Assembly (NCBI RefSeq): GCF_014648395.1
Contig: NZ_BMRA01000007.1
Location: 1 to 61,943 of the forward strand
Length of the DNA: 61,943 nt
Reading direction: 5' to 3'
Source: Micromonospora fulviviridis
GTDB taxonomy: Bacteria > Actinomycetota > Actinomycetes > Mycobacteriales > Micromonosporaceae
The translations under genes and the position numbers were made by a program. The notes under the pieces are model-generated. The model worked only from the letters and a program-made list of their open reading frames with translations, made no database searches and was not told the DNA's origin. This document shows positions 14,845 to 23,628 of the stretch, in pieces; within the stretch, counting starts at the first letter, position 1, and every line of letters starts with the position of its first letter.

Positions 14845-16185
14845 TCAGGCGCCAGCGGTCGCGGGTCCGACCAGCGGTTTCAGGTCGGCCCGGGGCGGCG
14901 TCCACTCCCCCGCGGCGGCGGCCACCTGCTCGCCCGAGCGGATGTCCTTCACCTCGTCACCCTCGGCCCCGGGGAACCAGACGTACGGGATACCGCGGCG
15001 CTCGGCGTACCGGATCTGCTTGCCGAACTTGGCCGCGCTCGGCGACACCTCGGTCGGGATGCCCCGGGAGCGCAGCGCCTCGGCGACCCGGTTGCTGGCC
15101 GGCCGCTCCTCCTCGGCGCTCACCGCGACCAGCACGCAGGTCGGCACGTCCCGGGAGACCGACAGCGCGCCCGCGCCGAAGAGCAGGCCGAGCAGCCGGG
15201 TCACGCCGATGGAGATGCCCACCCCGGGGAAGCGGACGTTGCCGGAGCTGGCCAGGTTGTCGTACCGGCCGCCGGAGCAGACCGAGCCGAACCGCTCGTA
15301 GCCGACCATCTGCGTCTCGTAGACGGTGCCGGTGTAGTAGTCCAGCCCGCGGGCGATCCGCAGGTCGGCCACGCAGAGACCGGGCGAGTGCGCGGCGGCG
15401 GTCTCCACCACGGCCGTCAGCTCCGCGATGCCCTCGTCGAGCAGCGGGTCGGTCACCCCGAGGGCGCGGACGGCGTCGGCGAACGAGGCGTCCGGCGCGG
15501 AGATCTCGGCGAGGGCCAGGCACGCCTTGGCCTGCGCCTCGCTCGCCCCGGCGGTCTCCGCCAGCAGCTCGGCCACCTTCGCCGGGCCGATCTTGTCGAG
15601 CTTGTCGACGGCGCGCAGCGCCGCCTCCGGGTCGGTCAGCCCGACGCCCCGGTAGAAGCCCTCGCAGATCTTGCGGTTGTTCACCTGGATCCGCACCGGC
15701 GGGATCGGCAGCGAGCGCAGCGCGTCGCCGATCACCAGCGGCATTTCGGCCTCGTAGTGGGCCGGCAGGGTGTCCCGGTCGACGATGTCGATGTCGGCCT
15801 GGAGGAACTCCCGGTAGCGCCCCTCCTGCGGGCGCTCACCCCGCCACACCTTCTGGATCTGGTAGCGGCGGAACGGGAACTGCAGCTTGCCGGCGTTCTC
15901 GAGCACGTAGCGGGCGAACGGCACGGTGAGGTCGAAGTGCAGGCCGAGGGCGTCGTCGCCGGCCGGACCGTCGGTGTCGGCCTGGAGCCGGCGCAGCACG
16001 TAGACCTCCTTCGAGGTCTCCCCCTTGCGCAGCAGCTGGTCGAGGGGCTCGACCGAGCGGGTCTCCAGCGGCGCGAAGCCGTACAGCTCAAAGGTGGCGC
16101 GGATCCGGTCGAGCACGAACTGCTCGATCATCCGCTGGGCGGGCGTCCACTCCGGGAAGCCGGAGATGGGCGTGGGCTTGCTCAT
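14845..16185 (-). CDS. hisS: Histidyl-tRNA synthetase
   Basis: Class II synthetase, 446 residues. Motif 2 appears as RYQIQKVWRGERPQEGRYREFLQADIDIV cut by normal spacing (key residues RGERPQ-GR-REF), the histidine-specific motif as RIARGLDYYTGTVYE, and the conserved CSGGRYDNL follows. The C-terminal ~95 residues are the anticodon-binding domain (CVLVAVSAEEERPASNRVA, then GIPYVWFPG). The ATG has AAGGAG 6 bases upstream. It follows the metallo-beta-lactamase-fold gene by 51 bases on the same strand, a common actinomycete arrangement. Confidence 0.96.
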   Translation of the reverse strand: MSKPTPISGFPEWTPAQRMIEQFVLDRIRATFELYGFAPLETRSVEPLDQLLRKGETSKEVYVLRRLQADTDGPAGDDALGLHFDLTVPFARYVLENAGKLQFPFRRYQIQKVWRGERPQEGRYREFLQADIDIVDRDTLPAHYEAEMPLVIGDALRSLPIPPVRIQVNNRKICEGFYRGVGLTDPEAALRAVDKLDKIGPAKVAELLAETAGASEAQAKACLALAEISAPDASFADAVRALGVTDPLLDEGIAELTAVVETAAAHSPGLCVADLRIARGLDYYTGTVYETQMVGYERFGSVCSGGRYDNLASSGNVRFPGVGISIGVTRLLGLLFGAGALSVSRDVPTCVLVAVSAEEERPASNRVAEALRSRGIPTEVSPSAAKFGKQIRYAERRGIPYVWFPGAEGDEVKDIRSGEQVAAAAGEWTPPRADLKPLVGPATAGA

Positions 16186-16236
16186 GGCGTACTCCTTGCG
16201 TCCCGCGCGGACCGCGCGGGGAGGTCGTGGGTGCGG

Positions 16237-16956
16237 CTACAGGCCGCGGGTCGGCGCCGCCGGGCGCGCGCCGCCGAGCCCCGACACCTCGACGAGGTAC
16301 GGGTTGGTCGCGCGCTCGCGGCCGATGGTGGTCTGCGGGCCGTGGCCGGGCAGGACGACCGTGTCGTCGGCCAGCGGGAGGACCTTCTCCCGGAGGCTGG
16401 CCAGCATGCGGGGCATGCTGCCGCCCGGCAGGTCGGTGCGGCCGATCGAGCCGGCGAAGAGCACGTCACCGGAGAGGCAGATCTGCTCGGCCTCCCAGGG
16501 CGAGCCGGCGCCGGGCATCCGGAACAGCACCGACCCGCCGGTATGGCCGGGAGCGTGGTCGACGGTGAACTCCAACCCGGCCAGCGACAGGGTCGCGCCG
16601 TCGGTCAGCTCCGCCACGTCCTCCGGCTCGGCGTAGGGCAGCCGCCCGCCGAAGAGCTGGGTGAGGTCCATCGAGAGCGCCTTGGCCGGGTCGGCCAGCA
16701 GCTCCCGGTCCTCCGGGTGGACGTACGCGGGAATGCCCCGCGCGCCGCAGACCGGGGCCACCGAGAAGGTGTGGTCGAGGTGGCCGTGGGTGAGCAGCAC
16801 GGCGGCCGGGTGCAGGCGGTGCTCGGCGAGCACGGCGTCGAGCCGGTCGAGCACCCCGATGCCGGGGTCGACCACCACGCACTGCTCCCCCGGCGCGGTC
16901 GCCACCACATAGCAGTTGGTGCCGAAGGCGTCCGCGGGAAAGCCCGCCACGAGCAC
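16237..16956 (-). CDS. Metallo-beta-lactamase-fold hydrolase (glyoxalase II-like)
   Basis: 239 residues with a complete set of metal ligands of the MBL fold: THGHLDH near residue 56, APGHTGGS near 135, the bridging Asp in LSGDVLF and the final PGHGP. It resembles the short glyoxalase II-like hydrolases found upstream of hisS in actinomycetes, probably acting on thioesters such as S-acyl mycothiol or glutathione analogues; the substrate is inferred only. GTG start with AAGGGGAG five bases upstream. It is likely co-transcribed with hisS. Confidence 0.88.
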   Translation of the reverse strand: MLVAGFPADAFGTNCYVVATAPGEQCVVVDPGIGVLDRLDAVLAEHRLHPAAVLLTHGHLDHTFSVAPVCGARGIPAYVHPEDRELLADPAKALSMDLTQLFGGRLPYAEPEDVAELTDGATLSLAGLEFTVDHAPGHTGGSVLFRMPGAGSPWEAEQICLSGDVLFAGSIGRTDLPGGSMPRMLASLREKVLPLADDTVVLPGHGPQTTIGRERATNPYLVEVSGLGGARPAAPTRGL

Positions 16957-17215
16957 GTCCGCTCCCCTTCCGTCGGGTCGTCGTCCCTGTCAGCAGCCTA
17001 GTCGCACGGGCCACCGCGTTTCTCCGACCACCGGCCCCACCCGCCCCGCCGGGCACAGTGACAACGCCCGATAAACCGAGGCCGGACCTCGTACACCACT
17101 TTCCCAGCCCGTACCCGTACACTCTGGCGGGCGTGTGGCGTGGCGCACCCCCGCAGCGGACGGGCGGGCAGCGCCCGGCGCCGGCCAGAACCAGGGTAGA
17201 GGAAGGGGAGCACGG
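16957..17215. other. Divergent intergenic region, longest gene-free stretch
   Basis: This 259-base gap separates the MBL-fold gene from the first cyclophilin gene. I see a good extended -10, TACACT, at 17118-17123 on the plus strand that could start the cyclophilin transcript with a leader of about 85 bases. No convincing -35 element, RNA gene or small ORF with a ribosome binding site is visible. Confidence 0.3.
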
Positions 17216-18085
17216 GTGGCTTCCAGCAGGGACCGGCAGCGCAAACTGGCGCGGGCCAAGCTCGACCGGCAGCTCGCCCGGCGGGCCGCGGCCGCGAAGC
17301 GCCGCCGGCAGATCCAGGCCGGTGTCGGCGCCGCCGTGGTGCTCGCGCTGATCGTGGTCGGTTCGGCCTGGGCGCTCGGCGCCTTCGACTCCGAGCCGAA
17401 GAAGCAGGCCGCCGAGGACACCTGCCTCTGGACCCCGCAGGACGCCACGGCCAACACCAACCTCAAGGAGGTGGGCACCCCGCCCACCACGGGCCTGCCC
17501 ACCGCCGGCACCCGCACCATGACGGTCACCACCAACCAGGGCGGCCCGATCACCGCCGACCTGGACCTGGCCGCCGCCCCGTGCGGCGCGGCCAGCATCT
17601 CGTTCCTGGCCGGCAAGTCGTTCTACGACAACACCAAGTGCCACGAGATCACCACCGAGGGGGCGCTGCGCTGCGGCGACCCGAGCGGCAGCGGCATCGG
17701 CGGCCCGACCTACTCGTTCTACAACGAGAACGTCCCCACCGCGCCGGAGGCCAGCCCCTCCGCCTCGCCGGCGCCGGCGCAGCCCCCGGCGTACCCGAAG
17801 GGCACGGTCGCCATGATCGGCAACCCGCCCGGCAGCAACGGCAGCCAGTTCCTGATCTTCTTCAAGGACTTCAACCCGCCCACCCCCGGCTACACGGTCG
17901 TCGGCAAGGTCACCGGCGGCCTCGACGTGGTCGAGAAGATCGGTGCCCTGCCGACCGTGGACAATGGGAGTGGGGCCAAGGTCAAGCCGAAGACGGACGT
18001 GGTGATCCAGAGCCTCACCGTCGGCGAGCCGAACGCCGCGCCGGCCGCCACGAGCACGCCGGCGGCGAGCCCCAGCGCCGGCTGA
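17216..18085 (+). CDS. Membrane-anchored cyclophilin-type peptidyl-prolyl isomerase, catalytic Arg replaced
   Basis: 289 residues: a basic cytoplasmic N-terminus (RQRKLARAKLDRQLARRAAAAKRRRQ), one transmembrane helix (about residues 38-58) and an extracytoplasmic cyclophilin domain ending VVGKVTGGLDVVEKIG. In the catalytic strand, where active cyclophilins have F-H-R, this protein reads KCHEIT, so the catalytic arginine is a glutamate. An Ala/Pro/Ser linker interrupts the domain around 175-195. Four Cys (DTCLW, APCGA, KCHEI, RCGDP) are shared with the next gene and could form disulfides. The GTG has AAGGGGAG 5 bases upstream. It may be a folding scaffold rather than an isomerase. Confidence 0.85.
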   Translation: MASSRDRQRKLARAKLDRQLARRAAAAKRRRQIQAGVGAAVVLALIVVGSAWALGAFDSEPKKQAAEDTCLWTPQDATANTNLKEVGTPPTTGLPTAGTRTMTVTTNQGGPITADLDLAAAPCGAASISFLAGKSFYDNTKCHEITTEGALRCGDPSGSGIGGPTYSFYNENVPTAPEASPSASPAPAQPPAYPKGTVAMIGNPPGSNGSQFLIFFKDFNPPTPGYTVVGKVTGGLDVVEKIGALPTVDNGSGAKVKPKTDVVIQSLTVGEPNAAPAATSTPAASPSAG

Positions 18086-18151
18086 CCCGGCCCGCCCCAC
18101 CCTGAGCAGCGGCGAGCACCGCCGTACCCGAGAAGCATGTGAGGAGTGACC

Positions 18152-18991
18152 GTGACGTCCACGAGAGAGCGGCAGCGCGCGGCGGCGCGGGCCCGCCTCG
18201 AGCGGGAGATGGCCGAGCGCGCCGCCAAGGCCCGCAAGCGCCGGCAGACCCAGGCCATCGTCGGCGCCGCGGCCGTGCTGGTGCTCGTCGTGGCCGGCAC
18301 CGTCTGGCTCGCCACCTCGCTCGGCGGTGACGACGAGAAGCAGAACACCGCCGGCGGCGACGGGTTCTCCCAGTGCGTGTACACCGAGGTCCCCAAGGAG
18401 GGGCGCTCGAAGCAGATCAAGGACGTCGGGCTGCCCACGACCCAGCAGGCCAGCAAGGGCACCCAGACCATGACGATCGACACCAACCTGGGCCCGATCA
18501 CCGCCAAGATCGACCGCGCCAAGGTGCCCTGCACCGCGGGCAGCTTCACCCACCTGGCCAGCAAGGGCTTCTTCGACAACACCAAGTGCCACCGGCTCGT
18601 CACCGAGGGCATCAAGGTGCTCCAGTGCGGCGACCCGAGCGCGTCCGGCACGGGCTGGCGGGAGACCGACGGCACCGGCGGCCCGAGCTACAACCTGGCC
18701 GAGGAGAACCTGCCCACCGACAAGCGGCCCCCCTACCCGGAGGGCGTCATCGCGATGGCCAACTCCGGCCAGCAGGGCAGCACCGGCAGCCAGTTCTTCA
18801 TCGTGTACGGCGACTCCCAGCTCGACCCGAACTACACGGTGCTGGGCACCATCACGGGCGGCATGGACCTGGTGAAGCAGGTCGCCGCGGCCGGTGACGA
18901 CGGCGCCTTCGCCCAGCAGGCCGGTGGCGGTCACCCGAAGAAGGAGATCGTCATCAACAAGCTGAGCATGAGCGGCATCCAGGGCGGCTGA
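18152..18991 (+). CDS. Membrane-anchored cyclophilin-type peptidyl-prolyl isomerase
   Basis: 279-residue paralogue of the preceding gene with the same plan: basic N-terminus, one transmembrane helix (about residues 36-56), extracytoplasmic cyclophilin domain. Here the catalytic segment reads KCHRLV, keeping the active-site Arg, followed by QCGDPSASGTG and GSTGSQFFIVYGDSQLDPNYTVLG, the standard substrate-binding loop. It should catalyse prolyl isomerisation during folding of exported proteins. The GTG at 18152 is preferred because GAGGAG lies 5 bases upstream; another GTG six bases earlier overlaps that site. It lies 66 bases after its paralogue and ends at a strong terminator. Confidence 0.9.
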   Translation: MTSTRERQRAAARARLEREMAERAAKARKRRQTQAIVGAAAVLVLVVAGTVWLATSLGGDDEKQNTAGGDGFSQCVYTEVPKEGRSKQIKDVGLPTTQQASKGTQTMTIDTNLGPITAKIDRAKVPCTAGSFTHLASKGFFDNTKCHRLVTEGIKVLQCGDPSASGTGWRETDGTGGPSYNLAEENLPTDKRPPYPEGVIAMANSGQQGSTGSQFFIVYGDSQLDPNYTVLGTITGGMDLVKQVAAAGDDGAFAQQAGGGHPKKEIVINKLSMSGIQGG

Positions 18992-19007
18992 CCGCCCGTA
19001 CGACGCG

Positions 19008-19044
19008 AAAGCGCCCGCCGGCTGACCGCCGGCGGGCGCTTTTT
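19008..19044. terminator. Strong bidirectional intrinsic terminator
   Basis: AGCGCCCGCCGGC (19010-19022) pairs perfectly with GCCGGCGGGCGCT (19028-19040) over a 5-base loop and is followed by a run of T on the plus strand (19040-19044), with AAA before it, giving a T-run on the minus strand as well. It ends both the plus-strand cyclophilin operon and the minus-strand relA transcript, whose stop is 22 bases away. This is the clearest terminator in the window. Confidence 0.9.
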
Positions 19045-19065
19045 CGTGTCCTTGTTCGGGGCCGG

Positions 19066-21537
19066 TCAGGCGCCCGAGGTGACCCGGTAGGCGTCGAAGA
19101 CGCCGTCGACCTTGCGGACCGCGGCCAGCAGGTGCCCCAGGTGCTTCGGGTCCGCCATCTCGAAGCTGAACCGGCTCACCGCCACCCGGTCGCGGGTGGT
19201 GGTGACGGTCGCGGAGAGGATGTTGACCCGCTCGTCGGAGAGCACCCGGGTGACGTCGGCCAGCAGCTTGTGCCGGTCCAGCGCCTCCACCTGAATGGCC
19301 ACCAGGAAGGTCGAGGCGGAGGTGAGCTTCCAGCTCACCTCGACCACCCGCTCGCTCTGTGCCCGCAGGTCCTCGGCGTTGGCGCAGTCGTCCCGGTGCA
19401 CGCTCACCCCGCCGGAGCGGGTGACGAAGCCGAACACCGCGTCCGGCGGCACCGGGGTGCAGCAGCGGGCCAGCTTGATCCAGACGTCGCTGACCCCCCG
19501 GACCACCACGCCCGGGTCGGCGCTGCTCTGCCGGCTGCGCGGCGGCCGGGTGGCGACGGCGGTCTCGGCGATGTCCTCCGCCGCGCCCTCCTCGCCGCCG
19601 TACGCGGCCATCAGCTTCTGCACCACCGACTGGGCCGAGACCTGGCTGTCGCCGACCGCCGCGTACAGCGAGGCCACGTCGGCCAGGTGCAGGTCCCGGG
19701 CGATCGCCATCAGGGCGTCCGAGGTGAGCATCCGCTGCAGCGGCATGCCCTGCTTGCGCATCGCCTTGACGATCGAGTCCTTGCCGGCCTCGATCGCCTC
19801 CTCGCGCCGCTCCTTGTTGAAGTACTGGCGGATCTTGGTGCGGGCGCGCGGGCTCTTGACGAAGCCCAGCCAGTCCTGCGTGGGGCCGGCCGTGTCGGAC
19901 TTCGACGTGAAGATCTCGATCACGTCGCCGTTGGACAGCGTCGACTCCAGCGGCACCAGCTTGCCGTTGACCCGGGCGCCGATGCACTTGTGCCCGACCT
20001 CGGTGTGCACCGCGTACGCGAAGTCCACCGGCGTCGACCCGGTCGGCAGCGGGATGACGTCACCCTTCGGGGTGAAGACGTACACCTCCTGGCTGGACAG
20101 GTCGAACCGGAGCGCGTCGAGGAACTCGCTCGGGTCGGCCGCCTCGCGCTGCCAGTCCAGCAACTGGCGCAGCCAGGTCATCTCGTCGATGTGAGCCGGC
20201 GGGCCGACCACCGGGGTGCCCTTGTGCTCCTTGTACTTCCAGTGCGCGGCGATGCCGAACTCGGCCGTGCGGTGCATCGCGTAGGTGCGGATCTGCATCT
20301 CCACCGGCTTGCCGGTGGGCCCGATGACCGTCGTGTGCAACGACTGGTACATGTTGAACTTGGGCATGGCGATGTAGTCCTTGAACCGGCCCGGCACCGG
20401 CTGCCAGTTGGCGTGGATGACGCCCAGCGCCGCGTAGCAGTCCCGCACCGTGTCGACCAGGATCCGCACCCCGACCAGGTCGTAGATGTCGTTGAAGTCG
20501 CGCCCCCGCACGATCATCTTCTGGTAGATCGAGTAGAGGTGCTTCGGCCGGCCGGTGGTCTCCGCCTTGATCTTGGCGGCCTTCAGGTCGGTGGACACCT
20601 TCTGCGTCACCTGGCGCAGCAGCGCCTCGCGCTGCGGCTGGTGCTCACCGATCAGCCGGTTGATCTCCTCGAACCGCTTCGGGAACAGCGTGCCGAAGGC
20701 GAGATCCTCCAGCTCCCACTTGATGGTGTTCATACCGAGGCGGTGGGCCAGCGGGGCGAGGATCTCCAGGGTCTCCTTGGCCTTCTGCTCCTGCTTGGGA
20801 CGGGGCAGGAAGGTCAGGGTACGCATGTTGTGCAGCCGGTCGGCCAGCTTGATCACCAGGACTCGCGGGTCCTTGGCCATGGCCACGACCATCTTGCGGA
20901 TCGTCTCCGCCTTGGCCGCGTCGCCCAGCTTGACCTTGTCGAGCTTGGTGACGCCGTCGACCAGCAGGGCCACCTCGCCGCCGAAGTCGGCGCGCATCTG
21001 ATCGAGGGTGTATTCCGTGTCCTCGATCGTGTCGTGGAGCAGCGCCGCGACCAGCGTGGTGGTGTCCATGCCCAGGTTGGCCAGGATGGTCGCCACCGCG
21101 AGCGGGTGGGTGATGTAGGGGTCACCGGACTTGCGGTACTGACCCGAGTGCCAGCGCGCGGCCGTGTCGAAGGCGCGCTGGAGCAGCCGGGCGTCGGCCT
21201 TGGGGTGGTTCTCGCGGTGGGTGGCGATCAGCGGCTCCAGCACCTCGCTGACCTGCGAGGTCTGCCAGGGCGCGTTGAACCGGGCCAGCCGGGCGCGCAC
21301 CCTCCGGCCGGTCGGCGCGTTGGAGAGGGCGAAGCCGCTGCCGGGCGCGGGGTCCGCGGCCGCGTCGGCCGGGAACGGCACCACGACCGCGCCGCCGTCC
21401 ACCTGCCCGTCGGGCCCGCTGCCGGGGCCGGTCACCCGGGCCGGCGGGTTGCCGCCGCTCCGCTCGGTCACCGAGCCGTCCGCGTCGCCTGTCGGGTGCA
21501 CCGTGCCCTCCACCGGAGGGACGACATCGTGGGACAC
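19066..21537 (-). CDS. relA: Bifunctional (p)ppGpp synthetase/hydrolase (RelA/SpoT homologue)
   Basis: 823-residue Rel protein of the stringent response. Residues ~75-230 form the HD hydrolase domain with intact motif LLHDTIEDT and LADRLHNMRTL. The synthetase domain has RFKDYIAMPKFNMYQSLHTTV. TGS (VYVFTPKGDVIPLPTGSTPVDFAYAVH), the zinc-finger-like conserved region with ARCCTPVPPD, and the C-terminal ACT domain follow. Both active sites look functional, so it should make and degrade (p)ppGpp. The GTG at 21537 is chosen for GAGGAGG just upstream; the frame is open to 21690, adding a non-conserved segment. An N-terminal ~70 residues are Pro/Gly-rich. A TAGCAT box at 21697-21702 (complement) is a possible -10. 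Confidence 0.95.
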   Translation of the reverse strand: MSHDVVPPVEGTVHPTGDADGSVTERSGGNPPARVTGPGSGPDGQVDGGAVVVPFPADAAADPAPGSGFALSNAPTGRRVRARLARFNAPWQTSQVSEVLEPLIATHRENHPKADARLLQRAFDTAARWHSGQYRKSGDPYITHPLAVATILANLGMDTTTLVAALLHDTIEDTEYTLDQMRADFGGEVALLVDGVTKLDKVKLGDAAKAETIRKMVVAMAKDPRVLVIKLADRLHNMRTLTFLPRPKQEQKAKETLEILAPLAHRLGMNTIKWELEDLAFGTLFPKRFEEINRLIGEHQPQREALLRQVTQKVSTDLKAAKIKAETTGRPKHLYSIYQKMIVRGRDFNDIYDLVGVRILVDTVRDCYAALGVIHANWQPVPGRFKDYIAMPKFNMYQSLHTTVIGPTGKPVEMQIRTYAMHRTAEFGIAAHWKYKEHKGTPVVGPPAHIDEMTWLRQLLDWQREAADPSEFLDALRFDLSSQEVYVFTPKGDVIPLPTGSTPVDFAYAVHTEVGHKCIGARVNGKLVPLESTLSNGDVIEIFTSKSDTAGPTQDWLGFVKSPRARTKIRQYFNKERREEAIEAGKDSIVKAMRKQGMPLQRMLTSDALMAIARDLHLADVASLYAAVGDSQVSAQSVVQKLMAAYGGEEGAAEDIAETAVATRPPRSRQSSADPGVVVRGVSDVWIKLARCCTPVPPDAVFGFVTRSGGVSVHRDDCANAEDLRAQSERVVEVSWKLTSASTFLVAIQVEALDRHKLLADVTRVLSDERVNILSATVTTTRDRVAVSRFSFEMADPKHLGHLLAAVRKVDGVFDAYRVTSGA

Positions 21538-21770
21538 CGGCCTCCTCACCGCTCGCCGGGATGCGCCGGCCGTCCGGCCGACATCCTGTCCAACCGGCCG
21601 AGGGGCCGGAGTTGTTCCGCGCCGGTCACCGGGGGCCTCGCGGCCCCGGCGGCCCCGCATCGCCGGACGGTCGCCCGCCCGGTCAAGCAAAGGGCAATGC
21701 TACCCGTACGCAGGGTACGCCGCCGCTCCGCCGGACGGACCGCGCCGGGTCGGCTCGACGGCCCGGTGGA

Positions 21771-22379
21771 TCAAACGGTCAGCAGGGCATGGACCGGACG
21801 CGGGGCGAGCCGCTCCCGCCCCTTGAGGAAGCCCAACTCCATGAGGACCGTGAAGCCGGCCACCGTGCCGCCCGCCCGCTCCACCAGGTCGAGGGTGGCC
21901 TCGGCGGTGCCGCCGGTGGCGAGCACGTCGTCCAGGACGAGAACCCGGTGGCCGGCCGTGAAGGCGTCCTGGTGCACCTCCAGCGTCGCCTCGCCGTACT
22001 CGAGCGCGTAGGAGGCCGAGTGGGTGGCCCGGGGCAGCTTGCCGGCCTTGCGCACGGGCACCACGCCCACCCCGGTGGCGTACGCGACGGCCGCGGCCAG
22101 CACGAACCCGCGCGCCTCGATGCCGACCACCGCGTCGAACGAGTCCCGCCCGTGGTACGCGATGATCCCGTCGATCACCTCACGGAAGGCCGTGCCGTCG
22201 GCGAAGAGCGGCATCAGGTCCTTGAACATGACCCCGGGCTTCGGGAAGTCCGGCACGTCCAGCACCCGGCTGGCGACCAGTCGGGCGACCTCCGGGCCGC
22301 TGTCTCCCCGTACCCCGGTGGTGTGGGTCTCCGTCACGGTGCGTCCCATGTCCTCTCGAACGACGGCGGCGTCCGTCAT
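21771..22379 (-). CDS. apt: Adenine phosphoribosyltransferase
   Basis: Makes AMP from adenine and PRPP (purine salvage). The 202-residue protein contains the conserved start DVPDFPKPGVMFKDLMPL, the adenine-side segment VGIEARGFVLAAAVAY and the PRPP-binding loop VLVLDDVLATGGTAEATLDLV. About 30 N-terminal residues precede the usual start; an in-frame ATG at 22349 is an alternative, with GAGAGG very close to it. It lies between secF and relA, the order commonly found in actinobacteria, and is probably transcribed with the secDF genes. Confidence 0.93.
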   Translation of the reverse strand: MTDAAVVREDMGRTVTETHTTGVRGDSGPEVARLVASRVLDVPDFPKPGVMFKDLMPLFADGTAFREVIDGIIAYHGRDSFDAVVGIEARGFVLAAAVAYATGVGVVPVRKAGKLPRATHSASYALEYGEATLEVHQDAFTAGHRVLVLDDVLATGGTAEATLDLVERAGGTVAGFTVLMELGFLKGRERLAPRPVHALLTV

Positions 22380-22433
22380 GCCGCTTTCACAGCATGGCGG
22401 ACGCCGTCCGGTCGATCCCTACCGGGTGTGCGG

Positions 22434-23627
22434 TCAGCGGCGCTTCGCGCCTCCGGGCCGGTTGCCCCCGCCGCCGGCGGGGCGACCGCCCCGGGCGCCG
22501 CTGGGGCGCTTGCCGGCCGGCCGGGCGCCGACCTTCGGGGCGGCGCCGGCCAGGGCGGCCGCCTCGGGGTCGATGGTCTCCTCGGCGGTGGCCGCCGCGG
22601 CCCGCGGCGCGCCCTTCGGGGTGACCTCGCCGCGGGCGATGGCGCCCCGGCGGGCGAGCACCCGCTTGTTGTGGGCGCTGATCCGCGGGTCCTGGTTCTT
22701 CAGCAGCACCAGCAGCGGCGTGGCCAGCAGGATCGAGGTCAGGAAGGCCACCGCCATACCGACGAAGAGCACCAGACCCAGGTCCTTCAGGGTGCCCGCG
22801 CCGAGCAGGCCGGCACCGATGAAGAGCAGACCGCCGACCGGGAGCAGGGCGACCACCGAGGTGTTCAGCGACCGCATGAGGCTCTGGTTCAGCGCCAGGT
22901 TGGCCGCCTCGCCGTAGGTCTGGTTGTTGTTGGCGGTGATGCCCCGGGTGTTCTCCTGGACCTTGTCGAAGACCACCACCACGTCGTAGAGCGCGAAGCC
23001 CAGGATGGTGAGGAAGCCGATGATCGTCGACGGGGTGACCTCAAAGCCGACCAGCGAGTAGATGCCGGCCGTGAGCACCAGGTTCGTGAACAGCGACGCG
23101 ATCGCGGCGGCCGCCATCCGCCACTCGAAGCGGAGGATCAGGTAGATCGCCACCACCGCCACGAAGATCAGCAGACCGAGCAGGGCCCGGGAGGTGACCT
23201 GGCTGCCCCACGCCTCGGAGACCTGGCTGCCGCTGATCTGGTCGGCCTGGATGCCGAACGACTGCGCCATCTCGGTCTTGACCTCGTTGGCCTGCTCCGC
23301 GGTGAGCTGCCCGGTGCGCAGCTCGTAGTACTCGCCGCTGGTGCCGCCGACCTTCTGCGCGGTGACCACCTCGGCGCCGCCGCCCTTGGCGGCGAGCGCG
23401 GCGTCGACCTTCGCCTCGGCCTGCTCCAGGGTGCCGACGCTGGCCGGCACCTGGAACGAGTTGCCGCCGGCGAACTCGATGCCGAGGCTGAAGCCCCGGA
23501 CCGCGAAGCTCAGCACGGCGACCAGCACCAGCACACCGGCGACGGCGAACCACAGCTTGCGCCGGCCGACGATGTTGAGATCGGCCTCGCCCCGGTAGAG
23601 CCGGGACGCCAGACCACTCTTAGCCAT
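22434..23627 (-). CDS. secF: Protein translocase subunit SecF
   Basis: Six-helix membrane subunit that with SecD uses the proton gradient to help SecYEG release exported proteins. The 397-residue protein has the family start LNIVGRRKLWFAVAGVLVL, the conserved periplasmic motif GIEFAGGNSFQV, and the C-terminal membrane half with GFEVTPSTIIGFLTILGFALYDVVVVFDKVQEN. The C-terminal ~75 residues are a basic Gly/Pro/Ala-rich cytoplasmic tail. The ATG is one base after the secD stop and its AAGGAGG ribosome binding site lies in the end of secD, so the two are co-translated. Confidence 0.96.
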   Translation of the reverse strand: MAKSGLASRLYRGEADLNIVGRRKLWFAVAGVLVLVAVLSFAVRGFSLGIEFAGGNSFQVPASVGTLEQAEAKVDAALAAKGGGAEVVTAQKVGGTSGEYYELRTGQLTAEQANEVKTEMAQSFGIQADQISGSQVSEAWGSQVTSRALLGLLIFVAVVAIYLILRFEWRMAAAAIASLFTNLVLTAGIYSLVGFEVTPSTIIGFLTILGFALYDVVVVFDKVQENTRGITANNNQTYGEAANLALNQSLMRSLNTSVVALLPVGGLLFIGAGLLGAGTLKDLGLVLFVGMAVAFLTSILLATPLLVLLKNQDPRISAHNKRVLARRGAIARGEVTPKGAPRAAAATAEETIDPEAAALAGAAPKVGARPAGKRPSGARGGRPAGGGGNRPGGAKRR

Positions 23628-23628
23628 C

